Assembly: GCA_046329535.1 (NCBI GenBank)
Contig: JAXLUN010000002.1
Location: 248,001-312,000, forward strand
DNA from: Bog-950 sp046329535
GTDB taxonomy: Bacteria; Bacteroidota; Bacteroidia; Chitinophagales; LD1
Length of the DNA: 64,000 bases
Direction: 5' to 3'
The notes below the pieces were generated by a model. That model was not told the DNA's origin. It did not search any database and saw only the letters and a list, made by a program, of their open reading frames with translations. Every line of letters begins with the position of its first letter. The first letter of the stretch is position 1. Below are positions 43,348-52,127 of the stretch, piece by piece. Position numbers and translations under genes: made by a program.

Positions 43348-46300
43348 ATGAAACAGAAAAATACAGGCACTAAAGGCTATCCCGAATTTGATCAATTGCA
43401 TTTGCCGACTATCGAAAAAGAAATTTTGAAGTGGTGGGAAGAGAATAAAATTTTTGAAAAGAGTATTGAAAGCCGTCCGGACGATAAACGCTTTGTGTTT
43501 TACGAAGGTCCGCCAAGTGCCAACGGCAAGCCGGGCATTCACCACGTAATGAGCCGCACCATTAAGGATTTGTTCTGCCGTTTTAAAACCTTGCAGGGTT
43601 ACAGAGTGGAAAGAAAAGCAGGCTGGGATACACACGGTTTGCCCGTGGAACTGGGAGTAGAGAAACAAATCGGCATTACCAAAGCCGACATCGGCACAAA
43701 AATTACCGTTGCCGAATACAACAAACTTTGCCGCGAAGATGTGATGAAGTTCACCGACATCTGGAACGACCTTACACGCAAAATGGGTTACTGGGTGGAT
43801 ATGGACAACCCATACATCACCTATGAGAACAACTATATTGAAAGTTTGTGGGCGCTGCTGAAAAAGCTTTACGATAAAGGATTACTTTATGAAGGCTACA
43901 CCATTCAGCCCTACTCGCCCGCTGCGGGAACAGGTTTAAGTTCTCACGAGTTGAACCAACCTGGCTGTTACAGAAATGTAAAGGATGTGAGTGCAATCGC
44001 ACAGTTTAAAATCAAAGGTTCAAAATTTAATGTTGAGGGAGATGTCTTCTTTTTAGCCTGGACGACTACACCTTGGACTCTTCCATCCAACACAGCCTTG
44101 GCGATGGGGAAACAGATAGAGTACTCTCTCGTTAAAACATTCAATCCGTTTACACATCAACTCATTCATGTAATTCTTGCAAAGGATTTATTGAATAAGT
44201 ATTTTCCTGCTGAAAATGCAGAATTGAGTTTTGAAGATTACAAAAAGGGAGATAAGAAGATTCCTTTTCAAGTACTAAATAGCTACTTGGGCGCTACTTT
44301 TGAAGGGTACGAATACGAACAGCTTCTTCCTTACACTCAACCAACTGATGGAGACGCATTCCGTGTAGTGCTGGGAGATTTTGTAACTACGACTGATGGA
44401 ACAGGTATCGTTCACATCGCTCCATCGTTTGGCAGCGATGACTTTAAAGTGGCGAAGCAAAACGGCATTGGTTCGCTTACACTGGTGGACAGAAGCGGTA
44501 AGTTTACCGAACATGTAAACGATGCGGTGTTTCCTTTAGAAGGTCGCTATGTGAAAGAAGCTTACCTGACCGATACAGAGAAAGAACAGGAGTTCAAGTT
44601 GCAGCATGAAATCATGCGAGTGAACAACATCATAGCTGATTTGAAAAGCTATATGAGTGTGGATGATTTGATTGTGTTGAAGCTAAAACTTGAAAATAAA
44701 CTTTTCAAAACCGAGAAATACGAACACAACTATCCGCACTGCTGGCGCACCGATAAACCGATTGTTTACTACCCGCTTGATTCATGGTTTATCAGAACTA
44801 CGGCTGTAAAGGAACGATTGATTAAACTCAACAAAACCATCAACTGGAAACCCGCCCACACAGGCGAAGGACGCTTTGGTCAGTGGTTGGAAAATTTAGT
44901 GGACTGGAATTTATCACGTTCCCGCTATTGGGGAACGCCTCTTCCAATTTGGACAACAGAAGATGGAAGTGAAACCAAATGCATTGGTTCTATTGCTGAG
45001 TTGAAATCGGAAATTGAAAAAGCGGTGAAGGCAGGTATCTCAAAACCAATTGAGGTGACGGACTTGCACAAACCCGTAGTGGATGAAATTGTGTTGGTTT
45101 CCGATTCAGGCAAAGCTATGAACCGCGTTCCTGATTTGATAGACGTTTGGTTCGATTCAGGCGCAATGCCTTATGCCCAGTGGCATTATCCGTTGGAGAA
45201 CGAAGCGACTTTCAAAAAGAATTTTCCTGCTGACTTCATAGCTGAAGGTGTTGACCAAACACGCGGATGGTTCTTTACACTTCACGTTCTTGCTGTTGCG
45301 CTGTTTGATTCGGTAGCATACAAAAATGTAGTGAGTAACGGTTTGTTGCTTGATAAGAACGGCAATAAAATGAGTAAACGTCTCGGCAATGTTATTGACC
45401 CGTTCGAGACCATTGAAAAATACAGTGCCGATGCTACACGCTGGTACATGATGCGCAACAGCGACCCATGGGAGAATATGAAGTTCGACATGAACGGATT
45501 GCAGGATGTTATCCGTTCGCATTTTGGAACGTTATATAATACCTATGGCTTTTTTGCATTGTATGCCAACATTGACGGCTGGCAAATAAATGCAAATAGA
45601 AAAGTGAAGAATGAAAACAAACCTGAACTCGATCGCTGGATTGTTTCAAAACTTCAATCACTGATAAAAGAAGTTGCTGCTTACTATGAAGACTATGAAC
45701 CAACCAAAGCAGCCCGTGCCGTTGAAAAATTTGTAGATGAAGATTTGAGTAATTGGTATGTGCGCCTCAACAGAAGGCGTTTTTGGAAAGGTGAAATGAG
45801 CGAAGATAAGCAGGCTGCCTACGAAACGTTGTTTGACTGCTTAACCACAGTGGCGCAGTTAATGAGTCCTGTTGCTCCTTTCTTTAGCGATTGGCTTTAT
45901 AAGAATTTAAATGGAGATAATCAATCCGTGCATGTTTCCTATCTGGTAAGTACGGATAAAACCTTGCTGGATAAAGATTTGGAAGAAAGAATGGAGTTGG
46001 CACAACGCACTTGCTCGCTTATTCTTTCATTGCGTAAGAAAGAGAAAATCAAAGTTCGCCAACCCTTGTCTAAGGTCCTTATTCCGGTGCTCCATGAAAA
46101 AATGAAAGTGCAGTTCAGTAAAGTAGAGAGCTACATACTCAGCGAAGTAAATGTAAAAGCCATTGAATATGTAGATGATGCTTCGGGAATTGTGAAGAAA
46201 AAAATCAAACCTAATTTCAAAGAGTTGGGCAAGCGTGCCGGGCAAAAAATAAAGGCCATTCAGAATGCGGTAGCAGCATTTATCGCTGATGATATATCAA

Positions 46301-46716
46301 CCATTGAGAGAGAACAGAAATACAATCTTTCGCTGGACGGAGAGATTTTTGAACTATTACTTAGCGATGTTGAAATACAAACCGAAGACATACCGGGTTG
46401 GTTGGTGGCCAGCGAGGGGGCTTTAACCGTAGCGTTAGACGTAACCATTACAGAAGAATTGCGCAACGAAGGCAATGCCCGCGAATTTGTAAACAAGGTA
46501 CAGAATCTCAGAAAAGACAAAGAGTTTCAGGTACTTGACCGAATCAAAGTTTCGGTAGAAAAAACACCAAGCATAGAAAAAACACTGGCCTCATTCAAAG
46601 ATTATATTGCTAACGAAATTCTGGCCAAGGAGATTATACTGGTGGATTCTCTTTTATCGTATGATGAAGTAGAGTTTAATGAAGAAATACTGAAGGTGAA
46701 AGTAGAGTTGAATTAA
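43348..46716 (+). CDS. ileS: Isoleucyl-tRNA synthetase, type 2
   Basis: A 1122-residue class I synthetase that charges tRNA-Ile. It has the catalytic core PPSANGKPGIHHVMSRTIKD, a large editing domain (WTTTPWTLPSNTALAMG near 240), the RGWFFTLHVLAVALF segment and KMSKR at 674-678. KMSKR and the total length point to the eukaryote-like type 2 enzyme. The HIGH signature reads GIHH (63-66), with its first and third residues exchanged. Type 2 enzymes tend to resist mupirocin, and the exchanged form has been reported to be hyper-resistant. Divergent from porZ by about 108 bases, and followed by lspA after 37 bases. Confidence 0.97.
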   Translation: MKQKNTGTKGYPEFDQLHLPTIEKEILKWWEENKIFEKSIESRPDDKRFVFYEGPPSANGKPGIHHVMSRTIKDLFCRFKTLQGYRVERKAGWDTHGLPVELGVEKQIGITKADIGTKITVAEYNKLCREDVMKFTDIWNDLTRKMGYWVDMDNPYITYENNYIESLWALLKKLYDKGLLYEGYTIQPYSPAAGTGLSSHELNQPGCYRNVKDVSAIAQFKIKGSKFNVEGDVFFLAWTTTPWTLPSNTALAMGKQIEYSLVKTFNPFTHQLIHVILAKDLLNKYFPAENAELSFEDYKKGDKKIPFQVLNSYLGATFEGYEYEQLLPYTQPTDGDAFRVVLGDFVTTTDGTGIVHIAPSFGSDDFKVAKQNGIGSLTLVDRSGKFTEHVNDAVFPLEGRYVKEAYLTDTEKEQEFKLQHEIMRVNNIIADLKSYMSVDDLIVLKLKLENKLFKTEKYEHNYPHCWRTDKPIVYYPLDSWFIRTTAVKERLIKLNKTINWKPAHTGEGRFGQWLENLVDWNLSRSRYWGTPLPIWTTEDGSETKCIGSIAELKSEIEKAVKAGISKPIEVTDLHKPVVDEIVLVSDSGKAMNRVPDLIDVWFDSGAMPYAQWHYPLENEATFKKNFPADFIAEGVDQTRGWFFTLHVLAVALFDSVAYKNVVSNGLLLDKNGNKMSKRLGNVIDPFETIEKYSADATRWYMMRNSDPWENMKFDMNGLQDVIRSHFGTLYNTYGFFALYANIDGWQINANRKVKNENKPELDRWIVSKLQSLIKEVAAYYEDYEPTKAARAVEKFVDEDLSNWYVRLNRRRFWKGEMSEDKQAAYETLFDCLTTVAQLMSPVAPFFSDWLYKNLNGDNQSVHVSYLVSTDKTLLDKDLEERMELAQRTCSLILSLRKKEKIKVRQPLSKVLIPVLHEKMKVQFSKVESYILSEVNVKAIEYVDDASGIVKKKIKPNFKELGKRAGQKIKAIQNAVAAFIADDISTIEREQKYNLSLDGEIFELLLSDVEIQTEDIPGWLVASEGALTVALDVTITEELRNEGNAREFVNKVQNLRKDKEFQVLDRIKVSVEKTPSIEKTLASFKDYIANEILAKEIILVDSLLSYDEVEFNEEILKVKVELN

Positions 46717-46753
46717 ATTACGAAAACTATAATCTCTGATAGGGGTTTAAATT

Positions 46754-47380
46754 ATGAAAGCATACAAAGCATTTTTAATTGTCATTGTCATTTTAATCAT
46801 TGACCAAATAACTAAGGTTTGGGTAAAGACTCATATGTTTTTAGGTGAGGAGATACCACTAACCTCTTTCTTAACTCTTCATTTTACAGAAAATCCTGGG
46901 ATGGCATTCGGTATGGTTTTACCCGGTGTTTGGGGCAAACTTCTATTAAGCGGATTCCGTTTGTTGGCTGTGGGTGGAGGTGTTTGGTTTATTCTGCGGC
47001 TAATAAAAAGAAATGAACACTGGGGATTTATTACCGCAACCTCTATGATACTTGCCGGAGCCATTGGGAATATGATTGATGGAAGTTTTTACGGACTTAT
47101 TTTTACCGACAGCTATCACGGCCTGGCCCAATCTTTCACAGGGCACGGCTATGCCGGATTCTTACAGGGTCTTGTTGTAGATATGATTCATGTTCGCTTG
47201 TTCAACTTTACTCTTGGCGGTACTACCTATGAATTTTTTCCGTTCATATTCAACATAGCAGACTCTGCTATTACCATAGGGGTGTTTATCATCATTCTTT
47301 TTCAGGGTTTGTTTTTCAAAGAAGAAAACAAGGCGGATGTAACAACTGCCGCTGAAAATCAGAATCCTGCAAACGTTTGA
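46754..47380 (+). CDS. lspA: Lipoprotein signal peptidase (signal peptidase II)
   Basis: A 208-residue membrane aspartyl protease that removes signal peptides from lipoproteins. It has four hydrophobic helices. The catalytic aspartates are D109 in GNMIDGSFYG and D170 in FNIADSAITIG, and the conserved N-terminal motifs IIDQITKVWVK and FTENPGMAFG are present. A longer loop (TDSYHGLAQSFTGHGY) between helices 3 and 4 is usual in Bacteroidota. Several lipoproteins in this window would be its substrates. The end overlaps the opposing DUF4412-like gene by 22 bases. Confidence 0.96.
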   Translation: MKAYKAFLIVIVILIIDQITKVWVKTHMFLGEEIPLTSFLTLHFTENPGMAFGMVLPGVWGKLLLSGFRLLAVGGGVWFILRLIKRNEHWGFITATSMILAGAIGNMIDGSFYGLIFTDSYHGLAQSFTGHGYAGFLQGLVVDMIHVRLFNFTLGGTTYEFFPFIFNIADSAITIGVFIIILFQGLFFKEENKADVTTAAENQNPANV

Positions 47381-48075
47381 ACAATAAGGTTAAGATCTTT
47401 ATTTCCATTTTCTGATTCCAGAAGTTTGATGAAATCTTTCCGAAGATAACTTTCGGGAAGTTTAAAAACATCTTTGGAGATCGTTTCTTTCCGAATAGTT
47501 ACAGCAACTGTTGATTCACTTTTCCCGGCTTTACTAAATTCTTCACCGCCCGTAATAATTCCGTCCGAAGCCTGAATATTATTCCAGCAACCCATTAACC
47601 GGAGTACCGGAATAAGTCCGCAGAAATTGAAACTAAAATTTGCATGCCAGAAGGATGCCTTTTGAAAATCTGTTTCCCCAAAATACTTGCTTAGTGTCAA
47701 TCCATCCTCCTCCTTCGTTTTATCGGCAGATTTAAAACTGATAGGAGATTTTATACTGAACCCCTCTTTCAAATTATTTTTGTCGTAAAGTTCGAGCAGC
47801 TTATCAATATGGTATTTGATAATCACTTTTTTATCAGACTTGGAAACAGTGAAAAACTCACGGGTAGTTAAGTCCAACACGTAGTAGTCATATTTAGCAA
47901 CGCCACCTGTTATATTCTTAAGGTACACCAGCTGGTCTTTAACTTTTACCTCGGTTTTTGAAGCCACTCCCTTATCATTCTTGTAGGTAACAGTTAAAGT
48001 TCCCTCAAAAGCCGTTTGTGCCGAAAGATAAAGCCCGAGCAAAATGAAAAGTAAATTCAGGAATAACTTTTTCAT
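47359..48075 (-). CDS. Secreted DUF4412-like protein
   Basis: A 238-residue protein with a signal peptide (about 1-19, ending YLSAQ). The mature part begins AFEGTLTVTYKNDKGVASKTEVKVKD, followed by LDLTTREFFTVSKSDKKVI, the pattern of bacteroidete DUF4412 proteins, which look like lipoprotein-carrier-type beta sheets. The role is unknown. Its ATG overlaps the dgkA stop by four bases, so these genes are co-translated. Confidence 0.7.
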   Translation of the reverse strand: MKKLFLNLLFILLGLYLSAQTAFEGTLTVTYKNDKGVASKTEVKVKDQLVYLKNITGGVAKYDYYVLDLTTREFFTVSKSDKKVIIKYHIDKLLELYDKNNLKEGFSIKSPISFKSADKTKEEDGLTLSKYFGETDFQKASFWHANFSFNFCGLIPVLRLMGCWNNIQASDGIITGGEEFSKAGKSESTVAVTIRKETISKDVFKLPESYLRKDFIKLLESENGNKDLNLIVQTFAGF

Positions 48076-48431
48076 AAAAGGAGATTAAAAATTTTGTTTC
48101 CGAAAATATAGATAGCTACTACAGTGGCAACAATGGCTGCCAGCAAAACTGCTCCCGCTGCAATATCCTTTACCTTGCCGGCTTTTTCATTGTATTCCGG
48201 TGAAACCATATCTACCAGAGTTTCAAAGGCAGTATTAAACATTTCTGCCGTAATAACTCCGCCTATCGTCAATGCAATAACACTCCACTCAATTGCAGTA
48301 AGCTCCAAAAAAATACCGCCAACAGTTACCACTACAATGGCCAGAGCATGTACCCGCATGTTGCGCTGTCCCTTTAGTACAAAGTACATTCCTTTAAAGG
48401 CGTATCCGAAGCTTTTCAAAAAATTAATCAT
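48072..48431 (-). CDS. dgkA: Diacylglycerol kinase / undecaprenol kinase (DgkA family)
   Basis: A 119-residue membrane kinase with three hydrophobic helices. The family signature is visible in ITAEMFNTAFETLVDMVSPEY and then AGKVKDIAAGAVLLAA (EmfNTAfE...D...KDiaAGAV). Short prokaryotic DgkA proteins phosphorylate diacylglycerol or, outside enterobacteria, often undecaprenol, which recycles the lipid carrier for cell wall and glycan synthesis. It overlaps both neighbours by four bases in a minus-strand operon. Confidence 0.93.
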   Translation of the reverse strand: MINFLKSFGYAFKGMYFVLKGQRNMRVHALAIVVVTVGGIFLELTAIEWSVIALTIGGVITAEMFNTAFETLVDMVSPEYNEKAGKVKDIAAGAVLLAAIVATVVAIYIFGNKIFNLLL

Positions 48432-49492
48432 AAGATAGAATCTATAGCTCTGTTTAGTAAGGTTGAATCAAACTCAGCATAGGAGAATCCGGTATATTTT
48501 TTTGACTCCGCAATAGCATCTTCCAAATCAAAAGTATCCTGTTCTGTGTAATAGGCAATTCTGTTTCTTGATAGCTCAGTTGCCAGATACTCCTGCTCGG
48601 TTTGCCCGGGAGTTGGAATAAACACTGCTTTTTTATTCAGCTTAGCTAAATCCATTACGGTGCTGTATCCGGGGCGGGAAATTACCAAAGCACTCTGTTC
48701 AATCACTTCATTCATCTCTTCTGCACCTAAATAATTTACAATGTTATAGGTTTGTTCTTTCTTATACACCTTATTTATCGCCTCCGTCTTGCCTCGAATG
48801 ATGATGGAGTTTACACTGCTTTTTTTCAGTTGTGTTCGTACAATGCGTTCCAGAATACTGCGCTGTGGTTCTGGCCCTGAACAAATCAGACAGACATCGT
48901 ATTTGGCTGGAAGTGATTTTTTCTCAAACCTCGACAAGTAGCCGATGTATCTGATGTTTAATGAACTCCGGTTTTCTGTAAGTACGCTGATAAATGACTG
49001 CTCAGGAGCAGGAACCCAGCACTCACTGAATCGCTTTATCTTTTTAGCATTGTAGCGATTTACAGCACTCTCCATCCACTTAAACAAAGACGGCATCTGA
49101 ATGTTAAGCTGATGTGTAATTAGAATAGATTTTACCTTTTTACTAAAACATCCGTAACGATTATCGGATATGATAACATCTATTTTATTACGCTCAATGA
49201 TTTTTTCAATCTGGTTTTGCTCATGATTGATGGCTTTAAGAAATTTAGGTAATTGTAAAGCCATTTTTAAAACCATTAGACTACTTTCCGGATAAATGGG
49301 GTCATAGGCTGCAATTTCAAAACTTTTTAACTGAGGAAATTCCTTCTGAAGCAGAAAAAGTGCCCGGCCTGAAGAGGCTATAAATACAGTGCAGTTTTTT
49401 GATAACAATTGGCGTATAATGGGAATACATCGGGTGGCATGACCCAACCCCCAGTCAAGCGGAGCAATCAAAATTCTCTTATTCGGTTCCAA
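48428..49492 (-). CDS. GT28/MurG-like GT-B glycosyltransferase
   Basis: A 354-residue GT-B protein. The N-terminal domain begins RILIAPLDWGLGHATRCIPIIRQL, with the Gly-rich loop and HATR motif of MurG/GT28-like enzymes. The C-terminal half has VCLICSGPEPQRSILERIV and VISRPGYSTVMDLAKLNKKA then VFIPTPGQTEQEYLA, the nucleotide-sugar site of GT28. It is too different from MurG to be the cell-wall enzyme; the acceptor is unknown. First gene of the operon with dgkA and the DUF4412-like gene. Confidence 0.85.
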   Translation of the reverse strand: MEPNKRILIAPLDWGLGHATRCIPIIRQLLSKNCTVFIASSGRALFLLQKEFPQLKSFEIAAYDPIYPESSLMVLKMALQLPKFLKAINHEQNQIEKIIERNKIDVIISDNRYGCFSKKVKSILITHQLNIQMPSLFKWMESAVNRYNAKKIKRFSECWVPAPEQSFISVLTENRSSLNIRYIGYLSRFEKKSLPAKYDVCLICSGPEPQRSILERIVRTQLKKSSVNSIIIRGKTEAINKVYKKEQTYNIVNYLGAEEMNEVIEQSALVISRPGYSTVMDLAKLNKKAVFIPTPGQTEQEYLATELSRNRIAYYTEQDTFDLEDAIAESKKYTGFSYAEFDSTLLNRAIDSIL

Positions 49493-49530
49493 CTGGATAA
49501 TTATTTTTGTTGAGTAACGTTTGTAATGAT

Positions 49531-49668
49531 ATGAAGAATAAACTTAAAAGCCTGCTGCGCTTATCTCTGGCCATGATAACTGCTATTGTTTTGGCAACAT
49601 CTTTACCATCTTGCAAGGCCAATAAATGTGACTGCCCTGAGTTCGGGGGCCATCGATTAAAACACTGA
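49531..49668 (+). CDS. Small lipoprotein, 45 residues
   Basis: ATG at 49531, stop TGA at 49666-49668. The translation starts MKNKLKSLLRLSLAMITAIV, has a lipobox (LPSC, Cys28), and ends NKCDCPEFGGHRLKH. Short lipoproteins with such a C-x-C-P...GH tail are common in Bacteroidota. It lies 38 bases from the divergent GT28 gene. Confidence 0.6.
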   Translation: MKNKLKSLLRLSLAMITAIVLATSLPSCKANKCDCPEFGGHRLKH

Positions 49669-49679
49669 TTTATCAGTGT
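49662..49679 (+). other. Perfect inverted repeat over the stop codon of the small lipoprotein
   Basis: ACACTGAT, TT, ATCAGTGT: eight complementary bases on each side of a two-base centre, overlapping the TGA stop. No T tract follows, so this may be a weak terminator, an mRNA-stabilising hairpin, or a protein-binding palindrome in front of the next gene (49717). Confidence 0.5.
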
Positions 49680-49716
49680 CAGGCAACTATTCGGCTTACC
49701 TGCTCGTTACTGTTTT

Positions 49717-50190
49717 ATGAGAAACTTATTTCTATCCGGCCTATTTTTGTTAGCGTTGGCTTCCTGCTGCAAAGAAAAAGATGCTTTGTATGATCTCTGT
49801 ACCGAACCGGAAATTGGAAATGGCGACTGTATAACCGATTCAAATCAGGTAAAACCTTTGCTACTTGGCAAATGGAACTGGACACAAACAGTTAGTGAAG
49901 CATGGACCACCTACAAGAAAAATCCGTGTTCAGATAGCATATACTATAGCTACGAATTTTTGCCACTTGGTAGAGTAAACATTTTTGAGAATGGTCAGTT
50001 TACCTCTACTGCTAATTATGCATTTGTTCAAAATTGGGAATCTCAAATCATAATTACTGATACTTTTTTCAACCCTAATCATCCTATGATTTATAACTTT
50101 TCGGGCGGAGTAAGTATCTGCGGAAAATATTTGATTATTGACGACTCACCTGTAGATGGCCCGAAACTGATTTTCAGGCGGACTGATTAA
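49717..50190 (+). CDS. Lipocalin-like lipoprotein, unknown
   Basis: A 157-residue protein with a lipobox (LASC, Cys17). The part after residue 50 (LLGKWNWTQTVSEAW, LPLGRVNIFENGQF, SICGKYLIIDDSPVDG) has the alternating pattern of a small beta-barrel of lipocalin-like type, common in bacteroidete surface lipoproteins. Six cysteines lie in the first half. No function can be assigned. Its stop faces a possible small gene on the other strand one base away. Confidence 0.65.
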   Translation: MRNLFLSGLFLLALASCCKEKDALYDLCTEPEIGNGDCITDSNQVKPLLLGKWNWTQTVSEAWTTYKKNPCSDSIYYSYEFLPLGRVNIFENGQFTSTANYAFVQNWESQIIITDTFFNPNHPMIYNFSGGVSICGKYLIIDDSPVDGPKLIFRRTD

Positions 50191-50191
50191 T

Positions 50192-50317
50192 CTACTTTTT
50201 CCTCTTTTCGGTTTTGCTGTTATTCCGATCTTCTTTCTGTTGAGGTAAAAATTTCTGTACAATTTTAAGTGGCAGCAAAAGGAGCGAAAGCAAAGATTGA
50301 AATAGTTTCATAGCCAT
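50192..50317 (-). CDS. Possible 41-residue membrane-anchored peptide
   Basis: The frame reads MAMKLFQSLLSLLLLPLKIV then a basic tail (QQKEDRNSKTEKRKK). A hydrophobic start followed by a charged tail is plausible for a small membrane protein. Its stop lies one base from the opposing stop at 50190, as with other convergent pairs in this window. No homologue known to me. Confidence 0.4.
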   Translation of the reverse strand: MAMKLFQSLLSLLLLPLKIVQKFLPQQKEDRNNSKTEKRKK

Positions 50318-50431
50318 TTATTTCTGCTAAATGTATGCTTTTTGCAAAACATCTTGCAGGTATATCATTTAGTTGTGCCAATATTGTAAGGAATTTAAAT
50401 TGAGTTTTCCCGGTTCAAAACCTATCTATTT

Positions 50432-50887
50432 ATGCCTTTTACCAAACATCGCAGAGGTCACACATTTTTCATGATTTTGTTTTTTGTCTGTTTGGGAATT
50501 ACCACCGAGGTGTTTTTTACTGCCTTTATGGCCTTATTTAAAAATGAGCCTTTCTGTGATAAACCCTTAACTACCATGACCGGCCATACCTATGTTTGGA
50601 TGGCTTTTATCTATGCCTTAATTCCCATTCTGGGAGTCTTATTTCATCACAACGTAGCTCATTGGAAGTTCTGGATACGGTTACCGTTTTATGTCGTGCT
50701 ACTGTATGCCGTTGAATTCACCTCCGGCTATCTACTTCAGTTGTTAACTGGTAGTTGCCCCTGGGAATATAAAACCGGCTGGAATGTTATGGGTTTGATA
50801 CAGTTGGAATTTTTCCCTGCCTGGCTCACTTTTGTGTGGATGGTGGAGCGACTATACATTTTTATCAATAACCGGGTAATTCAGTGA
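50432..50887 (+). CDS. CmpB-like putative ABC transporter permease-type membrane protein
   Basis: A 151-residue protein with four hydrophobic helices. The segment AVEFTSGYLLQLLTGSCPWEY and then KTGWNVMGLIQLEFFPAWL matches the conserved core of a small membrane family annotated as putative ABC-transporter permeases (PF06541-type, E(F/Y)xxGxLL...CPWdY...NvxGlI). Transport has not been proved for this group. It stands alone, with an intergenic stretch of about 240 bases upstream that I find otherwise empty apart from the small minus-strand frame. Confidence 0.75.
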   Translation: MPFTKHRRGHTFFMILFFVCLGITTEVFFTAFMALFKNEPFCDKPLTTMTGHTYVWMAFIYALIPILGVLFHHNVAHWKFWIRLPFYVVLLYAVEFTSGYLLQLLTGSCPWEYKTGWNVMGLIQLEFFPAWLTFVWMVERLYIFINNRVIQ

Positions 50888-50920
50888 CAAAACTTATTTT
50901 TCTTTTCCGCTTCACTCGTG

Positions 50921-50928
50921 TATGTTCG
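50921..50928 (+). promoter_or_regulatory. Candidate -7 box (TATGTTCG) for the dehydrogenase operon
   Basis: Seven of eight positions match TAnnTTTG, 56 bases before the ATG of the Fe-ADH gene. Confidence 0.3.
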
Positions 50929-50984
50929 CGGAGCATTTTTGATATTTTCCTGTTACCCGATATTAACTACTAAATACATCCTTT

Positions 50985-52124
50985 ATGTCTATTTCTCAAT
51001 TCAACTTTCCAACCACTATCCGTTTCGGAGCAGGTGTGGTTAAAGAACTTCCCGATTATTTAAAGAAGAACAACATTTCCCGTCCGCTGGTGGTTACCGA
51101 TCCTAACGTGGCGCAACTTGGTTTTTTTAAAACCATTGTTGACGATTTAAAAGCGAAAGGTTTTGCAGTTGAAGTATTCAGCAAAATCAGCAAGAACCCC
51201 GTAAAGAGCGATGTGTATGCCGGAACCGATGCCTTTGATGCGCATAAAGCCGACTGCATTGTAGGGATTGGCGGAGGTGCCGGGTTAGATGTGGCACGTG
51301 CAATTCTTTTGCGCGTTAACCACCGCGAAGATTTGTTTAAGTATGATGACCTGATTGGTGGCGATGTGTATGTAACGAATGATGTTCCGCATTTTGTAAC
51401 CGTTCCAACCACTGCCGGCACCGGAAGTGAAGTAGGAAGAAGTGCAATCATCTCTGATGATGAAACTCACCAAAAGAAAATTCTTTTCTCTCCTAAACTG
51501 TTGGCTAAGATTGTTTTTGCCGACCCATTGCTCACAATGGAGCTTCCGGGCTTTATTACAGCAGCAACCGGTATGGATGCGTTGACACACAACATGGAAG
51601 CATTCCTTGCCAAGAACTATCAGCCTATTTGCGATGGTATTGCGCTGGAAGGAATGCGTTTGATTTCTCTTTCGTTAGAGAAGGCAACAAAGAGTCCGGA
51701 TGTAGAAAGCCGCTCGCAAATGTTGCTGGGCAGTATGATGGGCGCTATCGCTTTCCAAAAAGGCTTAGGGGTGGTTCACTCTTTGGCGCACCCGATGAGC
51801 AGCCTGTTAGATACACACCACGGTTTAGCCAATGCAGTAAATATTCCTTACGGAATGAAATTTAACATTGCAGGTTTCGAAGATAGGTTTAAGCGCATGG
51901 CTCGCACACTCGAATTGAGAGACGAAAGTGGCGATGGCATTGTAAACTATCTGTTCGACTTAAATTCACGTATTGGCATTCCGCATAAACTGCGCGAAGT
52001 AGGGGTTAAGGAAGAACACTTAGAAACACTGGCTGATTTAGCGTTTGCCGACTTTGCACACCCGAATAACCCTAAGCCGGTTAGCCGCGCTGATTTCCGC
52101 GCATTGTATGGTGAAGCACTTTAA
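50985..52124 (+). CDS. Iron-containing alcohol dehydrogenase
   Basis: A 379-residue group III dehydrogenase. IVGIGGGAGLDVARAIL forms the nucleotide-binding loop (GGGSxxD-type), and VPTTAGTGSEVGRSAII is the second signature. Metal ligands lie in TGMDALTHNMEAFL and in VVHSLAHPMSSLLDTHHGLAN (His residues about 262, 266 and 276). These enzymes oxidise or reduce alcohols/aldehydes with NAD(P). It lies 3 bases before a glutamine-amidotransferase-type hydrolase, followed by an aldehyde dehydrogenase, so it probably supplies an aldehyde to the latter within one pathway. Confidence 0.93.
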   Translation: MSISQFNFPTTIRFGAGVVKELPDYLKKNNISRPLVVTDPNVAQLGFFKTIVDDLKAKGFAVEVFSKISKNPVKSDVYAGTDAFDAHKADCIVGIGGGAGLDVARAILLRVNHREDLFKYDDLIGGDVYVTNDVPHFVTVPTTAGTGSEVGRSAIISDDETHQKKILFSPKLLAKIVFADPLLTMELPGFITAATGMDALTHNMEAFLAKNYQPICDGIALEGMRLISLSLEKATKSPDVESRSQMLLGSMMGAIAFQKGLGVVHSLAHPMSSLLDTHHGLANAVNIPYGMKFNIAGFEDRFKRMARTLELRDESGDGIVNYLFDLNSRIGIPHKLREVGVKEEHLETLADLAFADFAHPNNPKPVSRADFRALYGEAL

Positions 52125-52127
52125 GCG

